From Gammaproteobacteria bacterium (GTDB taxonomy: Bacteria; Pseudomonadota; Gammaproteobacteria; Acidiferrobacterales; Sulfurifustaceae), in the NCBI GenBank assembly GCA_016199745.1, contig JACQFZ010000048.1, positions 1 to 64,000 on the forward strand: a stretch of DNA of 64,000 nucleotides, in the 5' to 3' direction. Shown in pieces: positions 6,459-15,129 of the stretch (positions are counted from its first letter, which is position 1; each line of letters begins with the position of its first letter). The position numbers and the translations under genes were made by a program. A model generated the notes under the pieces. It searched no databases. It saw nothing but the letters and a program-made list of their open reading frames with translations, and had not been told where the DNA came from.

Positions 6459-8831
6459 ATGGCGATTGATCCAGTGTGTGGCATGACGGTGCGGGAACGA
6501 ACCGCGGCGGGTTCGACGAACTACCGCGGCAACACTTATTACTTTTGCTCTCCCAACTGCGTCGAGAAATTCAAAGCGAATTCGGCGGCATATGTGGACG
6601 CGCAGACCGATCGCTTACCTATGAAGGTCGCGGTAGACCAACGTCACATCCCCAACGGCGCGGCCACGCGACCCGCGAAAGATCTCGCCAAGGATCCGAT
6701 CTGCGGCATGGTGGTGGAAAAGGCGAGCGCGCTTAAAACCGAGCGCGCCGGACGCACGTATTATTTTTGTTCCAGCGGCTGCCAGCGCACCTTCGAATCG
6801 CCCGAGCAAGAGCTGAGCTCGATGAAACGGCGCGTGACGATCGCACTCGCCGGCGTGCTCGCGTTGGCGATCTTGCGCGCCGCCGCGTTCATAGCACTCG
6901 CTGCCGGCGCCACGATCGTGACCTGGGCGCCGATTCCGCAGCTACCTTGGTTCACTTGGGGGATGTGGCTGTTTATCCTGGTCACGCCGGTGCAGTTCAT
7001 CGGTGGCTGGAGTTTTTATAAAGGCGCCTGGGCCGCGATCAAGACGCGCTCCATCAACATGGATTTCCTGATCGCGCTCGGTACGTCGGTGGCGTACTTC
7101 TACAGCGTCGCGGTGATCTTTTTCCCGGACGTGTTGCCGGTCAAGGTCGAGGAGCGCGATGTCTATTTCGAAGTGTCGGCGGTGATCATCGCGTTCGTGT
7201 TGCTTGGCAAGTACATGGAGGAGGTCATCAAGAAGCGCTCTTCGGCGGCGGTGCGCAAGCTGATGGATCTGCGGCCGGCGATCGCGCATGTGGTTCGTGG
7301 TGGCGCCGAGATGGACGTGCCGGCGGAATCGGTCATGGTGGGGGAAACGGTGATCGTGAAACCGGGCGAAAAGATTCCCAGCGACGGTGCGGTGCTCGAA
7401 GGAACATCGAACATCGACGAGTCGATGCTGACCGGCGAATCCATGCCGGTCAACAAGAAGCCAGGCAACGGTGTCATCGGCGGCACGTTGAACAAGGCCG
7501 GCTTGCTGCGCCTCCGCGCCACCCGCGTCGGCGCCGAGACCGCGCTCGCGCAGATCATAAAGATGGTCGAGGAGGCGCAAGCCACGAGCGCGCCGATTCA
7601 GCGTATCGCCGATCAAGTGACGGCGTATTTCGTACCGGCGGTGGTTGTGGTCGCGATCGCTGCATTCGGCGGCTGGTGGCTCGCCGGCAATTTTCCGCAG
7701 GGCCTGCTCGCCTTCATCGCCGTGCTCATTATCGCCTGTCCTTGCGCGCTCGGTATCGCTACACCTGCCGCACTCATGGTCGGCGTCGGCAAGGGCGCCG
7801 AAGCGGGGATCCTGATTCGCGGCGCCGAGGTGCTTGAACGCGCGCGCAACCTTACAACCGTCGTCTTCGACAAGACCGGCACGCTCACGCGCGGCGAGCC
7901 CAACGTGACCGACATCGTGTCGCTCGGCGCGATGGATGAGGCCGCCGTGTTGCAGCTCGCGGCCGCGGTCGAGGTCGGTTCGGAACATCCGTTGGGCGAG
8001 GCAATCGTGCGTGCCGCTAAACACCGCGATCTCAAGCTTTCCAAGGTAACCGGATTCGAGGGAATCGCCGGCCACGGCATTCGTGGCCGAATCGACGGTA
8101 AAGACGCCTTACTCGGCAATCGTCGCTTGTTCTATGACGAAAGCATCGACGCCACAGCTGCCGAAACGGTGATGACTCGGCTCGAAAGCGAAGGCAAGAC
8201 CGCGATGTTGGTCGGTTACGCCGGCGCGCTTGCTGGCGTGATCGCCGTGGCCGATACGCTCAAGCCTGAATCGAAGGAGACGGTGGCCGCGCTTCAGGCC
8301 GAGGACATCGACGTGGTCATGCTTTCCGGCGACAACCGGCGCACCGCCGAGGCCATCGGCCGCGAACTCGGCATCAGCAATGTCATTGCCGAGGTCTTGC
8401 CGGGCGATAAGGCCAAGATCATTCGAGAGTTGCAGCAGCAGCGCAAGGTCGTGGCCATGGTCGGCGACGGCGTCAACGACGCGCCGGCACTGGCTGCCGC
8501 CGACATCGGCATCGCGATCGGCAGCGGTTCGGACGTCGCCAAGGAGACCGGCTCCATCATTCTCGTGCGCGACAACGTTCGCGACGTGGTGACGTCGATT
8601 CAGTTGTCGCGCGCGACGCTCCGGAAGATCAAGCAGAACTTGTTCTGGGCGTTCTTCTACAACGCGGTGGCGATCCCGGTTGCGGCTTTCGGGTTCATGA
8701 ACCCGATCATTGCGGCGGCGGCGATGGCGCTGTCGTCGCTGTCGGTGATCGTGAACTCGGCACTACTCAAGGGCATGAAGGTCTCACCCGATCTCGGTAC
8801 TCCGCGAGGGTTCGCCCATGACGTTGCGTAA
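6459..8831 (+). CDS. Heavy-metal (probably Cu+) P1B-type ATPase with two N-terminal YHS domains
   Basis: This 790-residue inner-membrane pump exports a soft metal using ATP. Two YHS metal-binding domains come first (DPVCGMTV...YYFCSPNC and DPICGMVV...YYFCSSGC) in place of CXXC HMA domains. Core motifs follow in order: TGES at 325-328, the membrane CPC at 427-429, the phosphorylated Asp471 in DKTGT, and GDGVNDAP from 669. CPC indicates Cu+/Ag+ in known P1B-1 pumps. ATG 6459 was chosen because GGAG lies 8 nt upstream; an in-frame GTG at 6417 would add 14 residues but has no ribosome site. It heads a run of overlapping genes to 9983 and lies behind CopR-like and FNR sites. Confidence 0.93.
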   Translation: MAIDPVCGMTVRERTAAGSTNYRGNTYYFCSPNCVEKFKANSAAYVDAQTDRLPMKVAVDQRHIPNGAATRPAKDLAKDPICGMVVEKASALKTERAGRTYYFCSSGCQRTFESPEQELSSMKRRVTIALAGVLALAILRAAAFIALAAGATIVTWAPIPQLPWFTWGMWLFILVTPVQFIGGWSFYKGAWAAIKTRSINMDFLIALGTSVAYFYSVAVIFFPDVLPVKVEERDVYFEVSAVIIAFVLLGKYMEEVIKKRSSAAVRKLMDLRPAIAHVVRGGAEMDVPAESVMVGETVIVKPGEKIPSDGAVLEGTSNIDESMLTGESMPVNKKPGNGVIGGTLNKAGLLRLRATRVGAETALAQIIKMVEEAQATSAPIQRIADQVTAYFVPAVVVVAIAAFGGWWLAGNFPQGLLAFIAVLIIACPCALGIATPAALMVGVGKGAEAGILIRGAEVLERARNLTTVVFDKTGTLTRGEPNVTDIVSLGAMDEAAVLQLAAAVEVGSEHPLGEAIVRAAKHRDLKLSKVTGFEGIAGHGIRGRIDGKDALLGNRRLFYDESIDATAAETVMTRLESEGKTAMLVGYAGALAGVIAVADTLKPESKETVAALQAEDIDVVMLSGDNRRTAEAIGRELGISNVIAEVLPGDKAKIIRELQQQRKVVAMVGDGVNDAPALAAADIGIAIGSGSDVAKETGSIILVRDNVRDVVTSIQLSRATLRKIKQNLFWAFFYNAVAIPVAAFGFMNPIIAAAAMALSSLSVIVNSALLKGMKVSPDLGTPRGFAHDVA

Positions 8832-9102
8832 CGAAAATCCTGTACTCGACCAATCGGCGGGCCGTCGCCGCTGGCGCTATCGAGCCACCTGCTTTCTCCT
8901 CATGGTGGCGCTCGCGGCGTTGTCATACACCGGGTCCGGACTCGCTTGGTGGACCTTGTTCGCAATTGCCGTTGCCATTTCCTGCCCGATCGTGATGGCG
9001 ATTGCCTGGTGGCAGGGTGAGCGCGCGCAACGAGAGGTGAAGCGTGCGCTGGCGCAACTTCCCGAAATTCAATCGATCCCAGGAAAAACTCATGGACCAT
9101 AA
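8818..9102 (+). CDS. Two-span membrane protein of unknown function
   Basis: A 94-residue protein with a basic N-terminus (GRRRWRYRA) and two hydrophobic helices (ATCFLLMVALAALSY and WWTLFAIAVAISCPIVMAIA), then a charged tail. It overlaps the ATPase by 14 bp and the next gene by 11 bp, which argues for translational coupling in a metal-stress operon. No family was recognised with confidence. Confidence 0.65.
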   Translation: MTLRNENPVLDQSAGRRRWRYRATCFLLMVALAALSYTGSGLAWWTLFAIAVAISCPIVMAIAWWQGERAQREVKRALAQLPEIQSIPGKTHGP

Positions 9103-9322
9103 CCCTTCCAGCGACCATCAACGACACTCGAACGGGCGCATGTGGTGGGTGTTTTTGGCCTTCGCCGCGATCGCCGGATTCTTTCTGCTGACTGAGCATC
9201 GTGCGCACGTGCTCGGCGCTTTGCCCTACGTATTACTCGCACTCTGCCCGCTGATGCACCTCTTCGGTCATGGCGGCCACGGGGGCGGCGGATCGCGCCG
9301 AGGAGGTTCGCGTGAACACTGA
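9092..9322 (+). CDS. DUF2933-like small membrane protein
   Basis: A 76-residue protein: a polar N-terminus, then two hydrophobic segments (MWWVFLAFAAIAGFFLL and LGALPYVLLALCPLMHLF) and a tail with HGGHGGGG. The pattern H..LP..LL..CPLMH.F.H is that of DUF2933 proteins, which are repeatedly found in copper and heavy-metal operons. The His/Gly tail and CPLMH could bind metal (inference). ATG 9092 has AGGA 7 nt upstream, and the gene overlaps both neighbours. Confidence 0.75.
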   Translation: MDHNPSSDHQRHSNGRMWWVFLAFAAIAGFFLLTEHRAHVLGALPYVLLALCPLMHLFGHGGHGGGGSRRGGSREH

Positions 9323-9983
9323 CACCGCACCGGCCTATGGACTTTGGACGTTGGTAATTCTCAACTCGGCGGTCTTCATTATCTTTCTCTACAGCTTCGC
9401 TAAACCGCAGAGCCCGCGCGACTGGCGCTCGTTCGGCGCGATCTCAGGATTCATCGTTGCGCTGTTCGCCGAAATGTACGGCTTTCCGTTGACGATCTTT
9501 CTGTTGTCGGGGTGGCTGCAAAGCCGCTTCCCTGGTGTCGACTGGCTCTCGCACGACGCCGGACACCTGCTCGAGATGCTCTTCGGCTGGAAAGCCAATC
9601 CGCACTTCGGGCCGTTTCATCTGCTCAGCTTCATATTCATCGGCGGCGGTTTCGTATTGTTGGCCGCGGCGTGGAAGGTATTGTTCCGTGCGCAGCGAAC
9701 GCGCGAGCTCGCCATCAGTGGACCCTATGCACAGATCCGCCATCCGCAGTACGTCGCCTTCGTGTTGATCATGTTCGGCTTCCTCTTGCAGTGGCCAACG
9801 TTGCTCACGCTCGCCATGTTTCCGATATTGGTGTTCATGTATGTGCGACTGGCGCGGACCGAAGAGCGGGACGTCGAACGTGAATTCGGTGAACGTTACC
9901 GTCGATATGCGACGCATACGCCCGCTTTTGTTCCGAACTGGCGGACGTTCTTCGGCGAGCGTACCCATGGAACAAATTCTTGA
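9312..9983 (+). CDS. Isoprenylcysteine carboxyl methyltransferase (ICMT)-like membrane protein
   Basis: This 223-residue protein has about five hydrophobic segments and the C-terminal ICMT/PEMT signature GPYAQIRHPQY...F, followed by EERDVEREFGERYRRYAT. In this superfamily that region binds S-adenosylmethionine. Bacterial members are common in metal-resistance operons but their substrates are mostly unknown. The GTG at 9312 was chosen because AGGAGG stands 5 nt before it; the frame overlaps the DUF2933 gene by 11 bp. Confidence 0.85.
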   Translation: MNTDTAPAYGLWTLVILNSAVFIIFLYSFAKPQSPRDWRSFGAISGFIVALFAEMYGFPLTIFLLSGWLQSRFPGVDWLSHDAGHLLEMLFGWKANPHFGPFHLLSFIFIGGGFVLLAAAWKVLFRAQRTRELAISGPYAQIRHPQYVAFVLIMFGFLLQWPTLLTLAMFPILVFMYVRLARTEERDVEREFGERYRRYATHTPAFVPNWRTFFGERTHGTNS

Positions 9984-10064
9984 GTCGTCAACATAGTTGG
10001 TGAATCGGGAAGGAGGGGGATTATAACAACGAGCAAGGCAGTTTCCGTGGGATAGACACCGTAA

Positions 10065-10078
10065 TTAATAGAGATCAA
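10065..10078. promoter_or_regulatory. FNR-like site TTAATAGAGATCAA
   Basis: One mismatch from TTGAT-N4-ATCAA (TTAAT in the left half). The centre is about 47 bp before the Met-rich gene at 10118, closer than at the other sites, so the start of transcription or the mode of action may differ. Confidence 0.5.
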
Positions 10079-10117
10079 CAACTTTCATCTTCCCTCACTA
10101 CTAAAAAGGAGCACGCT

Positions 10118-10468
10118 ATGAGAAATGCAACAAACCGTAGATGGGTTACCGCATTGTGTGTCGCGACGTGGGTATTCGGCGCATCGGCGTATGCGGCAAC
10201 GGCCGCGGGCCCTGGGTCGGCGCACATGTCAGGCATGATGCATGACATGTCGGCACAAATGGAAGGCATGTCGCAGGAGATGACCGACTGGACCAACAAA
10301 GACGCCACCGAGCAGAAGCGCATGGCCGAGCGCATGAAGCAGATGTCGAAATGGATGGGTGACATGTCAGGCATGATGGGCAAAGGTACGAAGCTTGGCA
10401 CCGATCCGCACATGCAGCAACAGATGGAGCAGATGCGCAAACAGATGGACATGATGAAATCGCAGTAG
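10118..10468 (+). CDS. Methionine-rich periplasmic protein, possible copper buffer
   Basis: The 116-residue precursor has a signal peptide ending near ASAYA/A and a mature part with about 20 Met, many in MxxM or MM pairs (SGMMHDMSAQMEGMSQEM; MQQQMEQMRKQMDMM). It is predicted to be a helical, exported protein. Met clusters bind Cu(I) in periplasmic copper chaperones such as PcoC/CopC-type and CopK-like proteins, so metal buffering is plausible but unproven. AAGGAG precedes the ATG. It is followed by a stable hairpin and may lead a long transcript running to transaldolase. A second Met-rich protein lies at 34154-34594. Confidence 0.7.
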   Translation: MRNATNRRWVTALCVATWVFGASAYAATAAGPGSAHMSGMMHDMSAQMEGMSQEMTDWTNKDATEQKRMAERMKQMSKWMGDMSGMMGKGTKLGTDPHMQQQMEQMRKQMDMMKSQ

Positions 10469-10487
10469 TAGATCTTGCGATCCATCG

Positions 10488-10521
10488 GGCATCGGCGACA
10501 GGCAATGCTTTCGCCGATGCC
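10488..10521. other. Intercistronic hairpin (11-bp perfect stem)
   Basis: Arms ggcatcggcga and tcgccgatgcc enclose a 12-base loop between the Met-rich gene and the next gene. No U tract follows, so it is more likely an mRNA-stabilising or attenuating stem than a strong terminator. Confidence 0.6.
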
Positions 10522-10553
10522 AATTCTGCGCGGGGCTTTTGAGGAGCACGGAC

Positions 10554-11021
10554 ATGTTGACTCGTTGGCGAAGATTATTTTTTTGGGTAGCGGTGTTTGT
10601 GCCTGTCATCGTTTTCGCCGCGACAACAACTGGTTCCGCAGAACGCGCGCGCCAACAGGTTGTCGATGGTGTCGCTATCTACTTCGGCATCGTGCCGGCT
10701 GAACTGGTGCGAGGTCACCCACCGCAACATGCCGAAAGCGACATGCACGGAGGTGTCCCGGTAGGGGAGAGTCATATCATGGTCGCGCTGTTCGACAACA
10801 AGACCGGTAAGCGCATAGACAACGTCGAGGCAAACGCACGCGTAACCGGCAGTGGACTCCACGTGGAGAAAAAATTGGAACCGATGGTAGTAGCGGGCAG
10901 TTTGACCTACGGCAATTATTTTTCGTTGACGGGTAGCGGCCCGTATCGAATCGCCATACGTTTCCGCCTTCCCGGCGCCGCACACGAAAGCCACGCGGAA
11001 TTTGCGTGGGCACGATCCTAG
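10554..11021 (+). CDS. Exported protein of unknown function
   Basis: A 155-residue protein with a signal peptide (RRLFFWVAVFVPVIVFA) and a soluble beta-rich remainder containing YFGIVPAELVRGHPPQH and GGVPVGESHIMVALFDNKTG. Its arrangement (a strand with a 'V.IY.G..P' start, then H and M residues) recalls periplasmic metal-binding beta-sandwich proteins, but no family could be named. GAGGAG lies 7 nt before ATG 10554. It stands between the Met-rich protein and the beta-CASP RNase, with 8 bp to the latter. Confidence 0.6.
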   Translation: MLTRWRRLFFWVAVFVPVIVFAATTTGSAERARQQVVDGVAIYFGIVPAELVRGHPPQHAESDMHGGVPVGESHIMVALFDNKTGKRIDNVEANARVTGSGLHVEKKLEPMVVAGSLTYGNYFSLTGSGPYRIAIRFRLPGAAHESHAEFAWARS

Positions 11022-11029
11022 GAAATGCT

Positions 11030-12409
11030 ATGGACATCATGTTCCTCGGCGCAACAGGTACCGTAACCGGATCGAAATATCTGGTAACCGCTGGCGCAAA
11101 AAAGATACTCGTCGACTGCGGTCTGTTTCAGGGATACAAACAGCTGCGGCTGCGCAATTGGGCGCCGTTTCCGTTTCCAGCGGCGGAGATTGACGCCGTC
11201 GTACTCACGCACGCGCATCTCGATCATAGCGGCTATCTGCCGCTGTTAATCAAAAGCGGTTTTACCGGCAAGGTTTATTGCAGCGACGCGACGCGTGACT
11301 TGTGCGCCATTCTGTTGCCGGACAGCGGCCACCTGCAGGAAGAAGAGGCGGAGTACGCCAACCGCCGCGGGATTTCCAAGCACAAGCCTGCGCTGCCGCT
11401 CTACACACAGGTGGACGGCGAACAGGCACTGAGCCGTTTCACGCCGATCGCGTTCAACCAGGACGTGACCATCGCCGGCGACGTGAAGATTCGTCTCGCG
11501 CCGGCCGGTCACCTGCTCGGTGCTGCGATCGTGCGTCTCGACCATGGCGGCACGTCGCTCGTGTTCTCCGGCGATCTCGGGCGGCCGAACGATCCCATCC
11601 TCGTGGCACCGACAGCGATCACTCGCGCCGATTATCTCGTCATCGAATCCACGTACGGCGATCGTCTCCATGATCCGGCCGATCCCAAGGTGCTGCTCGC
11701 CTCGGTTGTCAACCGAACTGTCGCGCGCGGCGGAGTGGTGATCGTTCCGGCGTTTGCAGTGGGTCGGGCACAGACGCTCATGTATCTGATTCACCAGCTC
11801 AAGGAAGCGCGCACCATTCCCGATATCCCGGTGTATCTCAACAGTCCGATGGCGGTGAATGCTACGCGCATCTTTCACCATCACCGTGACGAGCATCGGC
11901 TGACACCGGCGCAATGCGATGCGATGTGCGGCGCCACCAACATCGTCAACAGCGTCGACGAATCGAAACACCTGAACACCTTAAGCGGACCGATGATCAT
12001 CATCTCGGCGAGCGGCATGGCGACCGGCGGTCGCGTCGTGCATCACTTGAAGGCGTTTGCGCCGGACGCGCGCAACACTATTCTCTTCGCCGGTTTCCAG
12101 GCCGGCGGCACGCGCGGTGCCGCCATGCTCGCCGGCGCCGAGACCATCAAAATCCACGGCGAGTACGTGCCGGTGCGCGCCGAGATAGCACGCCTGGACA
12201 ATCTGTCCGGGCATGCCGATGACGGCGAAATCCTCGAATGGCTCCGGCGTTTCGAGGCGCCGCCGCGCAAGACCTTCATCACGCACGGTGAACCGCAAGC
12301 GGTCGACGCTTTGCGCCGGCGTATCGAAGAAGCGCTGCATTGGTCCGTCGCCGTACCGGAATACCGGGAACAGGCGGCGCTAACCGCTGTCGCCGAGAGG
12401 AATTCATGA
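11030..12409 (+). CDS. Metallo-beta-lactamase/beta-CASP RNA exonuclease-like protein
   Basis: This 459-residue protein has the MBL zinc motif [20 protein letters not shown], the beta-CASP region (IISASGMATGGRVVHHL) and the C-terminal RNA-specificity motif ITHGEP. This is the Ysh1/YmdB-type family of zinc-dependent nucleases that act on RNA. ATG 11030 is used because AGGA lies 6 nt upstream; GTG 11006 would overlap the previous gene. A broken paralogue with nearly the same N-terminus lies at 52616-53427. It sits upstream of DUF2934 and FtsH in what looks like one operon. RNA turnover under stress is the likely role (inference). Confidence 0.9.
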   Translation: MDIMFLGATGTVTGSKYLVTAGAKKILVDCGLFQGYKQLRLRNWAPFPFPAAEIDAVVLTHAHLDHSGYLPLLIKSGFTGKVYCSDATRDLCAILLPDSGHLQEEEAEYANRRGISKHKPALPLYTQVDGEQALSRFTPIAFNQDVTIAGDVKIRLAPAGHLLGAAIVRLDHGGTSLVFSGDLGRPNDPILVAPTAITRADYLVIESTYGDRLHDPADPKVLLASVVNRTVARGGVVIVPAFAVGRAQTLMYLIHQLKEARTIPDIPVYLNSPMAVNATRIFHHHRDEHRLTPAQCDAMCGATNIVNSVDESKHLNTLSGPMIIISASGMATGGRVVHHLKAFAPDARNTILFAGFQAGGTRGAAMLAGAETIKIHGEYVPVRAEIARLDNLSGHADDGEILEWLRRFEAPPRKTFITHGEPQAVDALRRRIEEALHWSVAVPEYREQAALTAVAERNS

Positions 12410-12461
12410 CCGCATCGGTCCAACGTTCCGATGCGCGGCTAGTAGAAGGCAAGCGCACACC

Positions 12462-12680
12462 TTGAAAGGAGAACTCCCACGACACAAGCAAGTGAAACAG
12501 CCGTCCGGACACGTAAAGCCCAGCGCGCCATCGGACGGCGAACGCGAGCGCATGATTGCCGAAGCGGCGTACTATCGGGCACAGGCGCGTGAATTCGCGC
12601 CGGGTGGCGAGATCGACGATTGGCTGCAAGCGGAAACAGATATCGATCGTTTGCGGCGCGAGGCGCAAGACACGCGTTGA
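12462..12680 (+). CDS. DUF2934 small protein
   Basis: This 72-residue product contains the DUF2934 core RMIAEAAYYRAQAREFAPGG followed by EIDDWLQAETDID. Such small helical proteins are widespread in stress loci and have no assigned activity. The start is unclear: the only upstream in-frame start is TTG 12462, with AAGGAG just inside the frame, while GTG 12492 would be about 20 nt from that ribosome site. A second DUF2934 gene is at 31984-32283. Confidence 0.75.
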   Translation: MKGELPRHKQVKQPSGHVKPSAPSDGERERMIAEAAYYRAQAREFAPGGEIDDWLQAETDIDRLRREAQDTR

Positions 12681-12690
12681 CGAGGTATTG

Positions 12691-14583
12691 ATGGAAAACA
12701 AGCAACAATTCTCGCTCTGGTATTTCGTGATCGTGTTTCTGGTGTTGATCGCGTTCCAGAATTACTTCGCGAACGGGCATACCGAGGAGCTCGCGTACAG
12801 CGACTTCAAGATCTTGCTCAGGGCCGGCAACGTCGAGGAGGTGGCACTGACCGAGACGACGATCGAGGGCGAGCTGCGCACAAAAGACCTCGATGGAAAG
12901 TTGCCGGCAACGATGCTCGAACGATTGCAGCGCGCCGGTGGCGATCGGCATCGTTTTGCGACTGTGCGGGTCGGCGATCCGGATCTCGTCAAGGAGCTTG
13001 AGACCGCCAACGTCCGTTTCACCGGCAAGATCGAAAGTCGTTGGCTTGCGACATTACTGTCGTGGATTGTGCCAACAGCGATGTTCGTCGGCGTCTGGTG
13101 GTTCTTGATGAAGCGCATGGGCGGCGCTGCCGGAGGAATGCTCGAGATCGGCAAGAGCAAGGCCAAGGTCTATATGGAGAAGCAGACCGGCGTGTCGTTC
13201 GACGACGTCGCCGGTGTCGATGAGGCCGAGGAAGAGCTGCAGGAGATCGTCGAGTTCCTCAAGGATTCGAAACGCTACGGCCGCCTCGGCGCGCGTATTC
13301 CCAAAGGCGTACTACTGGTTGGCCCGCCAGGCACCGGCAAGACCCTGTTGGCGCGTGCAGTCGCCGGTCAAGCCGGCGTGCCGTTCTTGACCATCAGCGG
13401 CTCCGAGTTCGTCGAGATGTTTGTCGGCGTCGGCGCGGCGCGCGTGCGCGATTTGTTCGAGCAGGCACGCAAGCTCGCGCCGGCAATTATCTTCATCGAC
13501 GAGCTGGACGCCTTGGGCCGCGCCCGCGGTGCCTCGCCGCTCGCCGGTGGGCACGACGAAAAAGAACAGACGCTGAATCAGTTGCTCTCGGAGATGGATG
13601 GTTTCGATCCGAGCGTCGGGCTGATTCTGCTGGCGGCGACCAATCGGCCGGAGATCCTCGATCCGGCATTGCTACGCGCCGGCCGGTTCGATCGGCAGGT
13701 ATTGGTGGATCGGCCGGACAAAAAAGGACGGGTCGATATTCTAAAAGTCCATCTGAAGAAGGTGCAGCTCGCCGCCGATGCCGATCCGGAAAAGATCGCC
13801 GCGCTCACGCCGGGTTTTTCCGGCGCCGATCTCGCCAACTTGGTGAACGAAGCGGCATTGCTCGCGACTCGGCGCAGCGGCGATGCCGTCACGCTCGATG
13901 ATTTCACGCGGGCCGTGGAACGCATCGTCGCCGGCCTCGAAAAGAAAAACCGGCTGCTCAATCCCAAAGAGCGCGAGATCGTCGCGCATCACGAGATGGG
14001 CCACGCGCTGGTGGCGTTGTCGTTGCCGGGTACCGACGCGGTGCACAAGGTGTCGATTATCCCGCGCGGCATCGGCTCGCTCGGCTACACCATCCAGCGC
14101 CCGACCGAAGACCGTTACCTCATGACGCGCGCCGAGCTTGAAAACAAAATGGCGGTATTGCTCGGCGGGCGTGCCGCTGAGCAACTTATCTACCAACATT
14201 TTTCCACCGGTGCCGCCGACGATCTCGCCAAGGTGACCGATATCGCCCGCAGCATGATCATGCGCTACGGCATGGTCGAGGCGCTTGGCCACGTCACCTA
14301 CGAGGCCGAACGCGGCACGCTGCTCGATGTACCGGGGATGACCCGCCCGCGCGAGTACAGCGAAGAGACGGCGCGCGAGATCGACCACGCTGTGCGCGAC
14401 ATTATCGGCGCTGCGTTTGATCGGGCGCTCGCCATTCTGGGTGAGCGACGCGAAACGCTTGAACGTGGCGCGCGCCAGTTGCTAGAAAAGGAAACGCTGG
14501 CGGAGGATGAGCTACTAAGTCTCATCGGCAAACCGGTTGCACGTCCCCCCGTACGCACGGGTCAAGTCGAGGTCATTCGATAA
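12691..14583 (+). CDS. ftsH: FtsH-type membrane AAA+ zinc metalloprotease
   Basis: The 630-residue protein has an N-terminal transmembrane helix ([16 protein letters not shown]), a periplasmic domain, a second helix near residue 125, an AAA+ module with Walker A GPPGTGKT from 211 and FIDELDAL (Walker B), the pore-loop [17 protein letters not shown], and a protease domain with HEMGH at 434-438. It degrades membrane and short-lived cytosolic proteins as a hexamer. It lies in a stress operon away from the usual rrmJ-ftsH-folP context, so it is probably a second, accessory FtsH. GAGG stands 5 nt before ATG 12691. The stop overlaps the next start (TAATG). Confidence 0.95.
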   Translation: MENKQQFSLWYFVIVFLVLIAFQNYFANGHTEELAYSDFKILLRAGNVEEVALTETTIEGELRTKDLDGKLPATMLERLQRAGGDRHRFATVRVGDPDLVKELETANVRFTGKIESRWLATLLSWIVPTAMFVGVWWFLMKRMGGAAGGMLEIGKSKAKVYMEKQTGVSFDDVAGVDEAEEELQEIVEFLKDSKRYGRLGARIPKGVLLVGPPGTGKTLLARAVAGQAGVPFLTISGSEFVEMFVGVGAARVRDLFEQARKLAPAIIFIDELDALGRARGASPLAGGHDEKEQTLNQLLSEMDGFDPSVGLILLAATNRPEILDPALLRAGRFDRQVLVDRPDKKGRVDILKVHLKKVQLAADADPEKIAALTPGFSGADLANLVNEAALLATRRSGDAVTLDDFTRAVERIVAGLEKKNRLLNPKEREIVAHHEMGHALVALSLPGTDAVHKVSIIPRGIGSLGYTIQRPTEDRYLMTRAELENKMAVLLGGRAAEQLIYQHFSTGAADDLAKVTDIARSMIMRYGMVEALGHVTYEAERGTLLDVPGMTRPREYSEETAREIDHAVRDIIGAAFDRALAILGERRETLERGARQLLEKETLAEDELLSLIGKPVARPPVRTGQVEVIR

Positions 14584-14938
14584 TGAAAACTGTCGTCATC
14601 GACGTCGCCGGCATGCTCTCGCCGCTGAGCGCGCGCGGTGTGGAAAAGCAGCTGCTCGACCTTCTTGGTGTACATAAGGCAGAGGTGAACTACGTCGCTG
14701 GAAACGCAACAGTCTGTTTCGACGAGGCGCAAACGAAACTTTCGACCATCAAGCAGCACGTGCAGGAGTGTGGATACCACTGCAGTGGCGAGGTCGTGCC
14801 GAAACATGTGTGCCTGCCGGAAGATCCGGCGGCCGCCGTTGCGGCGATGGAGCATGCGGGACATGTGGCTCGCGCATCGGCTGCGCCAGCCCACGCCCGC
14901 CATGCGAAACCGGCGACGTCTATTGCGGTACCCGCCGA
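14583..14938 (+). pseudogene. N-terminal HMA-domain remnant of a P-type ATPase
   Basis: The frame starting at 14583 encodes a heavy-metal-associated-like domain (VVIDVAGMLSPLSARGVEKQ; ECGYHCSGEVVPKHVC) and a His/Ala-rich linker, as at the N-terminus of a class of P1B ATPases. The usual CXXC is replaced (GMLSPLSA). Homology stops near 14930, and the frame then runs into basic sequence overlapping the phosphoketolase start, because it is joined to the tail of an acetate kinase gene. The transmembrane and catalytic parts are absent. Translation is probably coupled to FtsH, so a short HMA peptide could still be made. Confidence 0.6.
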
Positions 14939-15094
14939 ACCGAAGCGAATCAAGCGGCGGTCGGCGCGGAAAAAAAGATCAGTGATGCCGACAGTCGTGT
15001 GGACGTATGGGTCATTGCCGTCGACGAAGCGCTGGCGCGTGCCGCCCGAGCTGTCGTTCCGGCGCTTTCTACGCGCAATAGAATTCCCGTTTGA
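14939..15094 (+). pseudogene. ackA: C-terminal remnant of acetate kinase
   Basis: In another frame ending at TGA 15092-15094 the peptide reads TEANQAAVGAEKKISDADSR followed by VDVWVIAVDEALARAARAVV. This matches the end of acetate kinases, where 'IS...SRV..wVIpTdEel.IAR' is conserved (family knowledge). Only about 50 residues are left. Acetate kinase uses the acetyl phosphate made by phosphoketolase, and the two genes are often adjacent, which supports the call. A deletion seems to have fused an HMA ATPase 5' end to the ackA 3' end. Confidence 0.65.
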
Positions 15095-15129
15095 TGTCAG
15101 TACAGGGACCGAAATCCCGAGGGACAGCG

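Noticed and set aside
6942-8075. 377-codon minus-strand frame inside the copper ATPase
   Set aside because: Antisense shadow of a strongly conserved P-ATPase, with His/Arg/Asp-biased composition.
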